From assembly GCF_001039355.2 (NCBI RefSeq), contig NW_019775662.1, positions 84,983 to 148,982 on the forward strand: a stretch of 64,000 bases of DNA, written 5' to 3'. Below are positions 12,926 to 25,286 of the stretch, one piece after another (position 1 is the first letter of the stretch; each line of letters opens with the position of its first letter). This stretch comes from Lingula anatina (Eukaryota; Brachiopoda; Lingulata; Lingulida; Lingulidae). The position numbers and the translations under genes are program-made. The notes beneath the pieces were generated by a model. That model was not told the origin of the DNA. It saw only the letters and a program-made list of their open reading frames with translations, and made no database searches.

Positions 12926-15900
12926 ATGGAGAGACGCTGTTACTGCCACCTAGCTGCATTTGTCCTAGTTTTCCTCGGAGTGATCCTGTCTTGGCACGTG
13001 GGGCCCGTGGAGACCCAGGGGCTGCACCCGTACTGGTATGATCAGCGCTACTGGATGAGATGTCACTGTCCGCGCCATGTGTACAGATGTAACGAACTCT
13101 ACGATTGTTTTGGGTAATTTTCTAGTAGTATATTCTGCTTCGTTTGTTTTAAAGTATTGCTTTTGGAGCAAAATATCAAATATTACTTTTATAAATTCTC
13201 TCAGGTTTAGCTCCCAATTATGAGCCTAACATCTAGAATCTAATCGTACTAAGTATGCTCGACGATAGCAACCAAAATCAGCTTAAACATAAGCCCCAAA
13301 ATCTCGAGTTACCCTCTCAAAAGTGGTGCTTCAAAATATTTTGTGTTTACAGTGAATACGCTGGTTTACTTTCTGTTTATTACACAACTTCAAGAACAAT
13401 CTGAATTCATTTGAACAAATTCCAAATTTCTTTCTAATCTGGTCGTTAAGCGGTCCTCAAAGGCCATTTGGCGATGTCAATTAAAATTTTAATTACAGAA
13501 GTCATGCAAAGTCATGACTAAGACGGATACATGATTATATTTTTAGTGAAAAAAGTTATGCTTGCCCTCCTGCAAGGCTACAGTCAATACCCATTTAAAT
13601 GGATTTTGGAGTAGTTTTCTTTTTTTAATTTCTTTTTGCACGTATGCGCTTTGCAGTGTGATCCAACACAGATTAGGTAGACTGAGGAACCAACGGGCAC
13701 CATGGAATTTCTTGTTTTGAAAAAGATAATTGGCTTTGAAGGCTTTTTGTTTCTGTTTGATTTTAATTACTTTGGATGAATATAAATGAGGATAAATGAG
13801 GACAAGATAGTGATATGTGTTGGTTTTAGAGTGACAGAGGCACGGAGAGTTTTCATGTGCAACTATTCTCATTCTATTTATCGTCATCAAGAGGGTTGGA
13901 CTCCCAAGACGGAAGTACGTCAAGCTTATTGATGACCCTGACATTTTGTTTCTTTCACACTCAGTACACTTTAAGTGATATGTGAATAGAGAATACTTTT
14001 TTTTGCTTCATCTCAAATGCACCCATGTAGCACAGGTGCTGAGCTTTCTAATGCCCCGATTTGGTGAACCTTTGGATGCACACTCAAATCGGTCGAATTG
14101 GGGCATTAGTAAGCTCAGTGGAAGAGACAAAATGTAAAGCTTACCAACAAACGCAGCATGTTTTTTTCTCTTGGGAGTCGAACCTCCTGGATTACACTAC
14201 CCCAAGAAAATATGCACGTCTGTATAACAGTCATTGCTTTGGCAGACAGTGTTGTACAGATGTGACTGTGTTATACAGATGTGCAGAAAGACGGATCCCA
14301 GAATTGGTTAAGCAGGATAAAATAAGTAGAAAAGAATAACTTTACGGCAATATGTAGGGCACATTGATTGCAGTTTGGGGTGGGGAGAGAAGTGGTTATC
14401 TCGGCAACTAAGGGGTAAGGGGTATATCTCCTCTGTGAACACTTCTGGATTCAGCCACGTTACCTTTTCCCTTCCACGCTGAGCCAAAGATGGAGGCCTT
14501 TTACAGTATCCCTTTCAAGGTGTTGGAATGCTCAGAAGCCTTTATGGGTAAAAACAACATCAGCAATGTTCGTCTATGCTGCAGTTTTACTGTTAATTTT
14601 TTTAGTAACAGGAGGTAAGTTGTTCTATTAATATCATCGGATCTGCCTTCGGCTTGCAATAATTATGGTACAGTTAGAGAATTACATGTGCATAAGATGT
14701 TATTAATTCTTTATTCCTTATTTAACTTTTTAAAACTATGCAAATGTCTTTTTCAGGTCTAGTTTAGTTTTAAAGAGGTTCTTATGTACCCTGTGTTTTG
14801 AAATATCATTGGCTGTTAAAGTACATCTATCAGAGCTACTAAACTGATCTATTAAAAATATTGTACGACGCCCGTAATCAACAACGACAGCGAAGTCACT
14901 TAACGTCTATTTATGTGCTAGGTCGAAGTGTTGTTTTTTTATGTACAAAATACGAGCACTGATGAAAACTTTCTCTAAAATTCGACTAAAATAGCTGAAA
15001 GATAATAGATCTCAGTCTACCAGTGGTTTTTCGAATGTCCACTAGGAGAGGTGACTCAGATTGCAATCACGGAAATATAAAATGTCATCCAGATTGATAT
15101 AGTATTTCCGAATTCTATGATGGCATACGGGACGCATGGCATTTCCTATCCCTTATGTGAACACTTGGCCCGAGATTTGCTCTAAATGATTTTCCTGCCC
15201 ATTTAATTTGTTTCTGAAGACCTTACTACTAGCCCCCCTCCCACACCCCTCACCCGCACAAAACCTATGTCAACTACCATTAAGACATGCTTTAAGCGGC
15301 AATATAATTAAGTGGGAACAGGATACGACATCTGTTTATTGAGCCAGAAACGCCTTCCCAAGTCGCGTGTGTCTCCTTTGCCGCTCACCGTGACTCAAGG
15401 CGCTTTGCTGGCGGCTGACATGTCAGCTTTTGGCACATATGTAGTATCATACAGTCAGAAAAAAATCTGAAAGAATATGAGAAACGGCAACAGAAACAAC
15501 TTTAACAACTTTAACTCTCGGTAAATCTACCATCGCTTTCACCCCAGTCATCATGCCAGCGGAATAGCTGTAAGACACAGCCATCAGTGAAAGCTATTGT
15601 AAGTTCTAAATAAAATGGAAATTTCTTTCAGCAACAGGCGTGAAGTCAGCAGTTTCAGAGGATGGGGGTGGGGAGGGGTTCTGGAAAAGTGGACGTTTTT
15701 TACCCCATTAGGTTACTCAAATGGCATAAAACAGATCACATTGTGATTCAGGACATACTTTTTCCTATCAAAGGGACAGTTCTTCTGACCTCCTGCCTAC
15801 TGGAATGGGTAAAAAGACAAAATTTAAGTCTCTCAACTGTTCTCTCCCACATGTAATATCTTTATATCATCTGAAAGTGTCCAGTAAACATCATTTAAGT

Positions 15901-17900
15901 GGTTTAAGAATTTTGAATTATTCAAAAGTCATCTAACGATAAATACACTTGGTTTGGTGTTACCAATTTTTTCTTTTATGAAACAAAATAAACTTATAAT
16001 TTCAAAATAATTGGCTTTCCTAGTGGGCGGCAATGATGGATTGTAATATCAGTACCTCTTTCAAACTGTCGAGGTAATTTAGAGTTGACAGTTATCGGTT
16101 CCTGGGGCGTCCTGGGGTACGATTGGCATGGACCTTTAAGGACAACACTTTTAGAACGGACTTCTTGGGTCAAAGGGTTAAGTCAAACGCAATAAACGCG
16201 GAACACAGCCTAGTTAAGATGCCATGATAACGCAACTACTGTAGAACCGGGTTGATTTTGGGGCAAATCTGAAACATTGGTTACGCCAGCTTTAATGTAC
16301 TTTAAAAAGAGTTTGAGAATTGTCCAGTCTACACCTAATGAAATTGTCGTAGATCTTTGAAATTCAAAGTGTAAATAAGATATCTTAAATGCCGTGCCCA
16401 AATGTGCACTACTCAAGCTATTTGGTCATCTTTCGTAGCTTGAAAACTGTTTAGTAGACATTGCTTATATCATTATAGATGGTTTTGTGGAAACTGTCAC
16501 TGCTGTATAGCAGAAATGACCGTCTCTAGGGATCTATCCCATAGATTTTAGATCGATCTATCCCCGCGGGGAGTCTCACTAGATTACTTTCAGATAATCC
16601 GACTTAAATGTCCGTCCCGCCTACTACAAGCTGTAAGGAGGTAATTAACTTTCGTGTCCGCCCGGCTGACAGCTATTTAGCGTGAACCCCCAGGGAGTTA
16701 GGTCGATCTAAAGTTGGTCGATCTAATCTATGGAAATGGGGTGTAGTTTAAGAATTATTATGTACTTTGTAGTAGGCTTAAATCTGTGAGGTCTTTCATA
16801 ATTTTGTCTCTTTGGTCATTTAAGGTGGTAACTCAATTTAACAGTCAAAATATTTTTTTAAATGAGATATTAAATAAGTTGCAACCAAAAGTTAAGTAAA
16901 AATTTTAGTGAAGTAAACAGAATATATCAATTACTTTATTGCAATTTTAATTCATGTTGTATTGCTTCTGATATGTGGAATTATATTTCAATAAAGGGCA
17001 GTTTAGATGTTCTGTTGTCCAGAAATATTTTGGTTCATTACATTTGTAACTAAAAGTCGCTTTCAGCATCAGATTATATCATAATAAATTTTATCATAAA
17101 CACAACTGGACGACTCAAAAAGTATACATTTTTATAGCCATTGGTGCCGTTAATCATTGTAGATTACGCTGTGACTGTGACAGGTGTGGTTGCCTTCAGA
17201 ACGCTTTCCCAGGTCCTCTTCACAACCTACCGTGGTGGAATTCTTACTTCTATAACTACCACAATACTTTCCAAGGCAGGAAGAAAAGGTAAGTATTCCA
17301 CACTGTGGACATCCGTGATGACATCAAGGGGGTGGTGACAATCATTGTGACGTCACTTCCTCCCTCCCTACGGATGGTGCCATATGAGACGTGGCATTTC
17401 GTAAATGAGTTTCGACATTTGCTTTTTCGTTTTTGGTAAGGGGTTGTCCGAGGCAGCCAATTTAGTTTGGCAGAGGGAGGGGAGGGGAGTGAGGTGGTTA
17501 GTGATTATGTAACAGCAGTACCAGGGATAGATTGAGGAAGTAGTACTCAAAGGAAAGAGGGAGATTGTGAGGGGGAATATCATGGGACAGGGGGAGACCA
17601 TGCCTGCAAACTGTATGAGGCAGTGACTTTTGTCTAGCTGTTTTTATATCTTACAATCGGTAAGTCGAGGAATTAAGCGTGAGAAAGGGTCTTTATTACT
17701 TGAAAAAAAAAAAAGAAGAAAAGAGAATGATCAGTGAATTGTTTTGTAACTTTAATGGTTATGCCAGAAGCAGTGGGATTTTAAAGAATCGTGAGTGTAG
17801 GAAGCCGTTTTGGCATCTAATTGACCCTGATGTCAATGCAGCACTTTTCTGTTTCAGGTCTGCAGCAGTTGACATATCCGCAGATAAAGAAACAAACTGA
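12926..17900 (+). CDS. Secreted Cys-rich protein B
   Basis: Model of three coding exons: 12926-13113, 17163-17288 and 17858-17900, introns phase 2 and phase 2, 118 residues. Residues 1-31 are a signal peptide (core FVLVFLGVILSWHV). Exon 1 ends RYWMRCHCPRHVYRC, then YDCF and GG of a Gly codon. Exon 2 completes Gly and reads LRCDCDRCGCLQ, giving eight cysteines spaced as in gene E. It then continues with an Asn/Trp/Tyr-rich stretch (LPWWNSYFYNYHN). The donor AAAAG|GTAAGT is near perfect and exon 3 follows TTTTCTGTTTCAG, producing a basic GRKKRSAAVDI end that resembles RRRRAADDV in gene E. If exon 2 is instead read through, TAA at 17290 gives a shorter form. Function is unknown; an extracellular or matrix protein is my inference. 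AATAAA near 19180 is a possible distal poly(A) signal. Confidence 0.68.
14039..14118. repeat. Short inverted repeat (hairpin)
   Basis: Left arm CTGAGCTTTCTAATGCCCCG and right arm, complemented, CTGAGCTTACTAATGCCCCA form a stem of about 23 bp with two mismatches around a loop of about 34 bases. It may be the remnant of a small inverted-repeat element. Confidence 0.7.
14169..14207 (-). other. tRNA-like fragment (possible SINE remnant)
   Basis: On the minus strand the string GGTTCGACTCC matches a pol III B box. It is preceded by TAGTGTAATCC, which resembles a degraded A-box or D-arm. The flanks TCTTGGG and CCCAAGA pair as a 7 bp stem. At 39 bases it is too short for a tRNA and lacks an anticodon arm. 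A remnant of a tRNA-derived SINE or chance are both possible. Confidence 0.25.
14566..14614 (+). CDS. Candidate alternative signal-peptide exon of gene B
   Basis: The frame MFVYAAVLLLIFLVTG ends in a phase-1 donor (GGAG|GTAAGT). AG at 17136-17137 (TTTTTATAG) is a phase-1 acceptor that would put this exon in frame with the Cys cluster of gene B exon 2, adding IGAVNHCRL before it. The hydrophobicity is that of a signal peptide. No transcript evidence is available, and an overlapping frame from ATG 14491 is also open, so this is tentative. Confidence 0.3.
16541..16735. mobile_element. MITE, GATCGATC family, copy 2
   Basis: Reverse-orientation relative of the element at 6342-6559. It shares the subterminal ATAGATTTTAGATCGATC ends, the CGGGGAGTCTCACTAG block, CGTCCCGCCTACT, and the GGGAGTTAGGTCGATCTA end. 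It has no coding capacity and lies in intron 1 of gene B. Confidence 0.75.
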
Positions 17901-20326
17901 GAGTCTGGCTTGTCTTGTCCGTGAGCCGCTTAACACACCACCCCATTGTAGTTATAAGCAGCTTTGTATTCTAAAGCCGGGGATGAAGAAACTGTAAATT
18001 CGGAGTTTAATTTCTGCTGTAGTGATATATATAAGCACTATCAAGGAATGCTTTGGCTTGGTATTAGCGCTACATGAAAACGGCTCCCGTGAAAAGCATT
18101 TTTGTTTGTTTGTTTTACATATTTTGCGTGATGGTTCGTGTATACATGCCTTAAGTATGACGACTTCCTAGTCATATCGTGAGAGGATTCTTCTCTCGGA
18201 GGAAGAAATGTTTTAAATCAAAGATAAACTGCTAAAATGGAAAGTATAAGACATCAAGTAGTGTACCGATACATAGCTGTTAATTGATGTATTCGTTTAC
18301 TTTGTCATAATTTGATATAAATGTAAAGATGCCATAATGTGTTCTAAAATGTGTTGGCATTTACAGTTGTTAACCTTTGGCCATCACAGTGAAAATGACT
18401 TAAAGCGGAAATGGTTTATGTGACTGAGATTTTTGAAGGAACTTAAAACCTTTACAACTGTGATACGCAGCGTTTGCCGGAAATGCCTCAGAACAATTTG
18501 TACTTGTGATTGTCTAGTTTAGAATTTGTTGTAACTTAAAGCCACTCTTTTTTTATTTAAGCAAACGCTTCTCCACGTGCTACACCCTGAGTTTCCGAGT
18601 TTATGGATGGAAACACAAGTGCTTGTTGAATGTAGAGGAAAGTTTCGTGTGGTCTCTGAAACTCAGGGGATATGATGAGTAACGTTATTTTTCTCATTTC
18701 TGCAAACACATTTATTTCTTTTTGTATAGTAAATACTGGAAGGGATACTTACTTTCTATAGAGCTATTGAATACCTTTTCTTGGTAATTGTTTAATGCAG
18801 CTTTTCCACGGACTTTTCCTTACTTATACTCTTTGACAGCCTCCGCCATATCGCTTAAAACCATTTACGTTCTTACAAACTTGATTTTATAACACAATTT
18901 ACCATAAATATGAATATTTGATTCAGCAAAGCAAAACTTCTCAACATAGAAGAAAACCATGTCAAAAACAAATTTTTCTTAAAAAACACCAGCACACATT
19001 TAAATATATTTGCACGAAATGCTCTTGCTAAAACTGCTGTAAATTAAAATGTTCCTTTTTTCTTTTTCTCTCCATTTTGTAAGGTGATATGACTATGAGT
19101 GAAATCTCTTGTAAATTGTAGAGTACTCGTTAATATGTAACACAATGTGCTGTAAATGCTGTCAGTTTCTTCACGCGGTAATAAAGGTGTCACCAATTAT
19201 TGGACTTATTATTTATTTATCTATCTATTAATCTATATATTAATTTATATTTTGGGGACTATTCTCAAACTTTCACATTAAAAATAAAGAATAAATGCTT
19301 TTCTTTCAAATTTCTGTATATTGAACAAAAGAAATATTTTTAAAGTTGTATTTTTGGAGTTTCGAATGACCCATTGCCTTGTTGCTGGCACAGTTTGATT
19401 GTGACAGATGTGGTTGCAATGCACTAGTCCAACCACCGTCTCAACAACCGCAATGAGCCCATTCTTCTTCTCCGAAACAATGTTTTTACGGGCATTCAAA
19501 ATGACTCGTGGTATAGCTAACTTGTAGAGACCTCTGTCTCAAACCAAAGCATCAGCATGAGATCTCAGTATAATCCCAACTTAAGTTTACAACAACTGAA
19601 TCAACCAAAACCTTCAAAACTGAAAGTACGTAGAAATATCAGCTTTTTAGTTTATTGTCCGTCTAATAAGCATTTTAAAGTTACATTCTTCCCCGGTCTT
19701 AGTGTGTAAAAAGCAATCCGCCATGTTATTAAATGTAAATGGAACCTATTATAAATTCGTGACCTTGTCTTCATAAACACACGAAAACGCGGATTCAATC
19801 TTTGAATAAACAAAAAAGATGACGAAATAAAATGTAAAATTTTATTTCAAATATATTCCCAAACAGTCAGATTTTGAAAGCCTTAACACTGTTGCCCGTG
19901 AGGTTAAAATTGAGGTATACAACGTAGTCATGGCAACCCTTGCAACCTTCCTACAGGCTTGTGTTAAACTTTAAAATATTCTTATTAGAACAATCAGCTT
20001 ATTCCTTCGGTTGACTGAGTTTGGCACTTTCTTAACGGGCGAAGATTTTTTAAACGTGAATCCTTTTCTTCACTCATGAAGAAGCATCCTTTCCGTTTCA
20101 AGCTGTAAAAAAACCCTAAAATATATTATACTTCTTTTTTTCCTTATGTAAATTACAAAGAAGAGAACTATCAATTTTTTAATAGAAATGTGTCAGTTTT
20201 TAAGCTAATCTTCTTATTCAAATAATTATACAATGGTAATGAAGCCTGAATACCATATTTATAGAGACTAATTTCAATAGTAAAAAAATGATAAGAAAAA
20301 AAAGAATCAGCTACCTGTGGCTCCCT
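17901..20326. other. Convergent intergenic region between genes B and D
   Basis: No exon recognised. Gene B (+) and gene D (-) converge here, so both 3' UTRs probably lie in this stretch. AATAAA near 19180 on the plus strand is a candidate signal for B. A minus-strand ATTAAA near 20178 and an AATAAA near 19840 are candidates for D. Confidence 0.45.
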
Positions 20327-21216
20327 CTATCCAGAGCGGGATTGACTGTTCTGATAGTTCCACAGGTAGAGACGGTACAGGTAATTGGAATCTGAAGAAC
20401 CCGATCCCTTTCCTTTGCTTCCACGTCTGAAGTAGTAGGGCGGGTATGCGTAGTTAGCGTGTCGGTAGTAGCTGTACCAGTTGTATGGGTACGTACCAGG
20501 AGCGGAGTAAGGGGCGGCGGCCTGAGCCGAGGCAGAGTCGAAGCAGCTGCAACGTGCCGGATCACAGGCAACACTGGAGAAGAAAAAGGCAGATCATCCA
20601 GCAAAGCTCATTTCGTTGTGTCTGTATTGTAATATTGCTGTTTGCGTTTTTTAATCTTAGCCTGTTCTTTCTATTGCGTGCACACATGTGACAGTTAAGC
20701 ATAAAACGAAAAGAAACCCTTGTACACGTGCACACGCAATTTCTAGACTGTTCCTTCTTTTACACACATGTTAACACAAAGGGAAACAAACAATCACACA
20801 TTCACACAATCAGACGCACGCGCTCCCACACATACTCAACCACGCACATGCAGAGATACAAGAAATCCGTTTTTATCATTCTCAGTTTTATCAAAATTTA
20901 CTGTATCCACGGCGCCAGAATTCAGTGTTTCCAGGTTATCAGAATTAGCCATTTTGTTTTTAGACTACTTTCCCAAAAAACCAGCCCCCCATGTAGCCCG
21001 CCCACTCGCACACACACATGCACTAACGCACAACTCTCTCTCTCTCTCCCTCTCCTTTCCCGTTCATACTTACCCGTAGCAGTCGTAGCCCCTGCCCCCG
21101 GGACAGACAGCGGAGTTATAGGGAGCAAAACAGCGCAGCCATCTTCTCTCCTCCACCGCTCCAATCAGCTGTGCCGCCGCCATCAACACCACCACAACGG
21201 AAGCGTAGACCTGCAT
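20327..21216 (-). CDS. Secreted Cys-rich protein D
   Basis: Two coding exons on the minus strand: 21216-21074 and 20573-20327, joined by a phase-2 intron inside a Gly codon (CTACGG|GTAAGT and CTTCTCCAG|T), giving 129 residues. Residues 1-20 are a signal peptide (VYASVVVVLMAAAQLIGA). The core reads ERRWLRCFAP, then C, then YDCYG, then VACDPARCSC. Two of the eight cysteines seen in B and E are replaced: the second of the CxC pair (now Ala) and the C in CDC (now Pro). The tail is Tyr-rich (YPYNWYSYYRHANYAYPPYY) then basic and Gly/Ser-rich. The role is unknown. The Tyr-rich tail would fit a matrix, adhesive or structural secretion, but that is inference. Open frames in other phases across these exons are shadows. 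Confidence 0.72.
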
Positions 21217-21229
21217 CCTGGCGGGCAAG

Positions 21230-21230
<1 letters not shown>

Positions 21231-21291
<61 letters not shown>
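21231..21291. repeat. (ATA)n microsatellite
   Basis: About 60 bases of perfect trinucleotide repeat starting 15 bases upstream (minus sense) of the gene D start codon, so within its 5' leader or 5' UTR intron. Confidence 0.95.
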
Positions 21292-22319
21292 GTTATAAAA
21301 TTTATCTTGCTAATATATAAAATATTCACGTACGTTAGAAACTGATTCCTGTCACGAGCTCTTAAATAAGCACATGATATATTCACATTAAAACATTATG
21401 AGTCATGAATGAATGCAATGAAATGCTCATAGATTAATTAATGAATTAAAATTAAAATTAAAATAAATTAAAATTATAAACAAGGAGGAGGGGCTATTTA
21501 GGATGAAAATAGAAGGATTTCTGGAACATCTAACAAGAAGAAGTGATTTACTTTGATCCTTTCAACCTGGGTGCGTTACAGCCAAAAACGGGTTTCCTCC
21601 AAGTGAAAATAGAGTAACGAAATGGAGTAACCTTATAACCCTTAATTAAACCGTTTGAATTGTTTCAAACTTTAAAAGCTGCCGTTACGAATTTATATTT
21701 AAATTGTGAATATTTCAGCGGAAAAAAACTGCCAATTTTGTTCACGCCCTTGCGGTTACGAAGGAACCAATAAATGTCTAACAAACGGAAAATTGTTCCT
21801 CGGGTCGCAGGAATTACAAGAAAGGTTGTGTCAGACTTTTTTGTACTCTTCGGGTGATTAATCCAAACACTAGATTTAAGTTGTCGGGGCAGCGCCCAAT
21901 TAACCTACTCAGACATAAGCTGAAAATATTTCTGCAAGGGCGTCTATTCTTTGCGTTCCTCGAGACTAAGAGTGTTTGACATAATCTAAAACGAGGCCAG
22001 TGTACGGAGAAGTACTCCTCCAAAGAACCAAACCCGTGAAAACGAATTCCTACGGCAACCAAATGCCGGAAACTGACTTTGACTTGACCTGTGCGGTAAT
22101 TCTTTTCAAATTGTTAAGTTGATTTTCAAACGGTTTGCTACTTGATATACCTGTAGCATTTAGAAATATGCGACAAAATTACTTCAGGCATCTGAAAAAA
22201 TGTCGAAACACGTGTGCTCAGGCCTTAAATGAACTGCATAAATAACACCTCGTTTAAGGTCACTGTGAACAAAAAAATCCGCAGAGAAGGCAACAAATCA
22301 ATCATTAATTTTTTCATTG

Positions 22320-23801
22320 CGTTTGCTAGCAATGTGAAAATAACCTGTCATGTGTTCTCTGTCGCAGCCAACCTATAAACTTTTCTAAAAAGATATCTAA
22401 TTTTACCTGATTTAAGGACAAAGAAAATTAAGTTTTACGATCTTTATGTCTGCACCGCTCTCGCGTAATTTGCCTCGTGGTTTGCTTACGTGAAAACGAA
22501 AACACTTTAACCAAAATATAAACACCAAAAGTGGCAATTAAAGATCTCCTTTGCAACTTACTAGTTTATTGCAAATCCCCCCTTTCCTCCTCTGATAGGA
22601 AAAGAGTGGTTTTGTTTTACTTAATAGTCGGCATCTTGCTTTCATGAAAAATATTTGGGAGTTTTTTCAGAAAATATGTTTAAAAAATCGATCACGTGAC
22701 CATTAAACGTAGGTCACAAAAACTAAAATGCGTTAAAAACCCAAAACACTTGTTATAGGCTTACAATAATTTTTTTCACGGCACAACGACGTTATCCTTC
22801 ACATTTTTGAGAACAAAATGAAATTTGCACACATCAGATTTTCTTCTTTGCAGCACTATCACAGTCCGAAAACAACTATTGTGATGTTATTGGTAAAAAA
22901 TTGTTATCCAAAGAAACTTGACGTGTTTTTACCTATGAGGCAGGACGTTTCAAAGCAAAAAGGTCATACTTACACAAGACCTTTCCTACACTTTTCTCTA
23001 GCTTCGTCTCACGAGCGACAAAGAAAAAACAACTTATTTTACCGTGTTATGTTTAAATTTGTATCATACTCAACAATTTTAGATATTGGAATACGCTTAT
23101 TTAATACAATGCTTTAAAGTGTAAAAATGCTTAGAGAGTCTTTGTGTAGTGATTTAATCAGTGTTACGAAGTCTCTTAAAATTATTTGTGCCACAGAAAA
23201 TATAAAAGGGACGATAACGACCTTCTGGGGCCTTCAAACATTTATTCACCAACTCACTTTTCTTACAAATTCGCAAGTATTTATACTTTATTTCTGCGTA
23301 CTTATCACGCGTTTAATTGTTTTCTTTCCATGATTGTCAGAAATTTTCCAATTCTCATTTTGCATACACGTGATAGATAATTGCAATCCTATTGTGAAAT
23401 AAACCAATCAAATAAAAGTATATCTGCTTTTGATCTTTTCCATCTTTTCCTAACAGCTAAACAGTTTCCGCACTTGTTGCCTCTTAATGAAATTTAATTT
23501 ACACTCAATAACTCCCTATCCTTTAACTTATATGATTCCTCTTTAATTATTACCTGCTATTAATGAAAGCGTAAGTCATTAACTTTACAACATAACAATT
23601 TGGACAGCCCGTTTATTTGCATTTAACCCTTACGTAAATTTTAATCAATGTTACACTGAAAATTTGGCATCTTGCTTCAGACAATCGAACTTACCACTTC
23701 TTTCATAATTTTTCCGCATTTTCAGACTAGTAATCAGTCGGTATAAAGATTAATCTTGATATCCAAGAAGAAAAAAATCACAGTACCTTATTGAAAAGAG
23801 G
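22320..23801 (+). repeat. 1.48 kb direct repeat, copy 1
   Basis: Matches 23805-25286 at a constant offset of 1485 bases. I saw no difference between the copies, and the open frames inside are identical. A single N (23804) lies at the junction. This is the pattern of two overlapping contig ends that were not merged, rather than a real recent duplication. No gene is recognised inside. Confidence 0.9.
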
Positions 23802-23803
23802 CT

Positions 23804-23804
23804 N
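23804..23804. other. Single-base assembly gap
   Basis: One N exactly at the junction of the two 1.48 kb repeats. Confidence 0.95.
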
Positions 23805-25286
23805 CGTTTGCTAGCAATGTGAAAATAACCTGTCATGTGTTCTCTGTCGCAGCCAACCTATAAACTTTTCTAAAAAGATATCTAATTTTACCTGATTTAA
23901 GGACAAAGAAAATTAAGTTTTACGATCTTTATGTCTGCACCGCTCTCGCGTAATTTGCCTCGTGGTTTGCTTACGTGAAAACGAAAACACTTTAACCAAA
24001 ATATAAACACCAAAAGTGGCAATTAAAGATCTCCTTTGCAACTTACTAGTTTATTGCAAATCCCCCCTTTCCTCCTCTGATAGGAAAAGAGTGGTTTTGT
24101 TTTACTTAATAGTCGGCATCTTGCTTTCATGAAAAATATTTGGGAGTTTTTTCAGAAAATATGTTTAAAAAATCGATCACGTGACCATTAAACGTAGGTC
24201 ACAAAAACTAAAATGCGTTAAAAACCCAAAACACTTGTTATAGGCTTACAATAATTTTTTTCACGGCACAACGACGTTATCCTTCACATTTTTGAGAACA
24301 AAATGAAATTTGCACACATCAGATTTTCTTCTTTGCAGCACTATCACAGTCCGAAAACAACTATTGTGATGTTATTGGTAAAAAATTGTTATCCAAAGAA
24401 ACTTGACGTGTTTTTACCTATGAGGCAGGACGTTTCAAAGCAAAAAGGTCATACTTACACAAGACCTTTCCTACACTTTTCTCTAGCTTCGTCTCACGAG
24501 CGACAAAGAAAAAACAACTTATTTTACCGTGTTATGTTTAAATTTGTATCATACTCAACAATTTTAGATATTGGAATACGCTTATTTAATACAATGCTTT
24601 AAAGTGTAAAAATGCTTAGAGAGTCTTTGTGTAGTGATTTAATCAGTGTTACGAAGTCTCTTAAAATTATTTGTGCCACAGAAAATATAAAAGGGACGAT
24701 AACGACCTTCTGGGGCCTTCAAACATTTATTCACCAACTCACTTTTCTTACAAATTCGCAAGTATTTATACTTTATTTCTGCGTACTTATCACGCGTTTA
24801 ATTGTTTTCTTTCCATGATTGTCAGAAATTTTCCAATTCTCATTTTGCATACACGTGATAGATAATTGCAATCCTATTGTGAAATAAACCAATCAAATAA
24901 AAGTATATCTGCTTTTGATCTTTTCCATCTTTTCCTAACAGCTAAACAGTTTCCGCACTTGTTGCCTCTTAATGAAATTTAATTTACACTCAATAACTCC
25001 CTATCCTTTAACTTATATGATTCCTCTTTAATTATTACCTGCTATTAATGAAAGCGTAAGTCATTAACTTTACAACATAACAATTTGGACAGCCCGTTTA
25101 TTTGCATTTAACCCTTACGTAAATTTTAATCAATGTTACACTGAAAATTTGGCATCTTGCTTCAGACAATCGAACTTACCACTTCTTTCATAATTTTTCC
25201 GCATTTTCAGACTAGTAATCAGTCGGTATAAAGATTAATCTTGATATCCAAGAAGAAAAAAATCACAGTACCTTATTGAAAAGAGG
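23805..25286 (+). repeat. 1.48 kb direct repeat, copy 2
   Basis: Second copy of 22320-23801. Unlike copy 1, its right end continues into unique sequence (TTCCTCTTGGTC...), as copy 1 does at its left end. This supports a false duplication of one true locus. Confidence 0.9.

Larger units (their letters stand above)
13114..17162. other. Long intron 1 of gene B
   Basis: About 4 kb. It contains a hairpin (14039-14118), a small tRNA-like fold (14169-14207), a candidate alternative first exon (14566-14614) and a MITE (16541-16735). A minus-strand open frame at 13944-13543 has no recognisable protein pattern. Confidence 0.55.

Noticed and set aside
13543-13944. 133-codon minus-strand open frame in gene B intron 1
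   Set aside because: Longest simple frame in the intron, but no recognisable protein pattern, signal peptide or splice partner.
15628-15710. Possible second exon for the 14566 signal-peptide exon (acceptor TTTCTTTCAG)
   Set aside because: Phase fits, but the product is a short Gly-rich peptide that soon ends. Joining to 17138 gives the family Cys cluster instead.
20311-20604. 97-codon minus-strand frame over gene D exon 2
   Set aside because: Shadow in another phase. The spliced frame gives the family pattern with a signal peptide.
20728-21345. 205-codon plus-strand frame
   Set aside because: Built from CA-rich sequence, the antisense of gene D and the ATA microsatellite read as poly-Ile.
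22818-23380. Open frames of 64-99 codons repeated at 24303-24865
   Set aside because: They are duplicated only because the 1.48 kb segment is duplicated. No protein pattern is seen.
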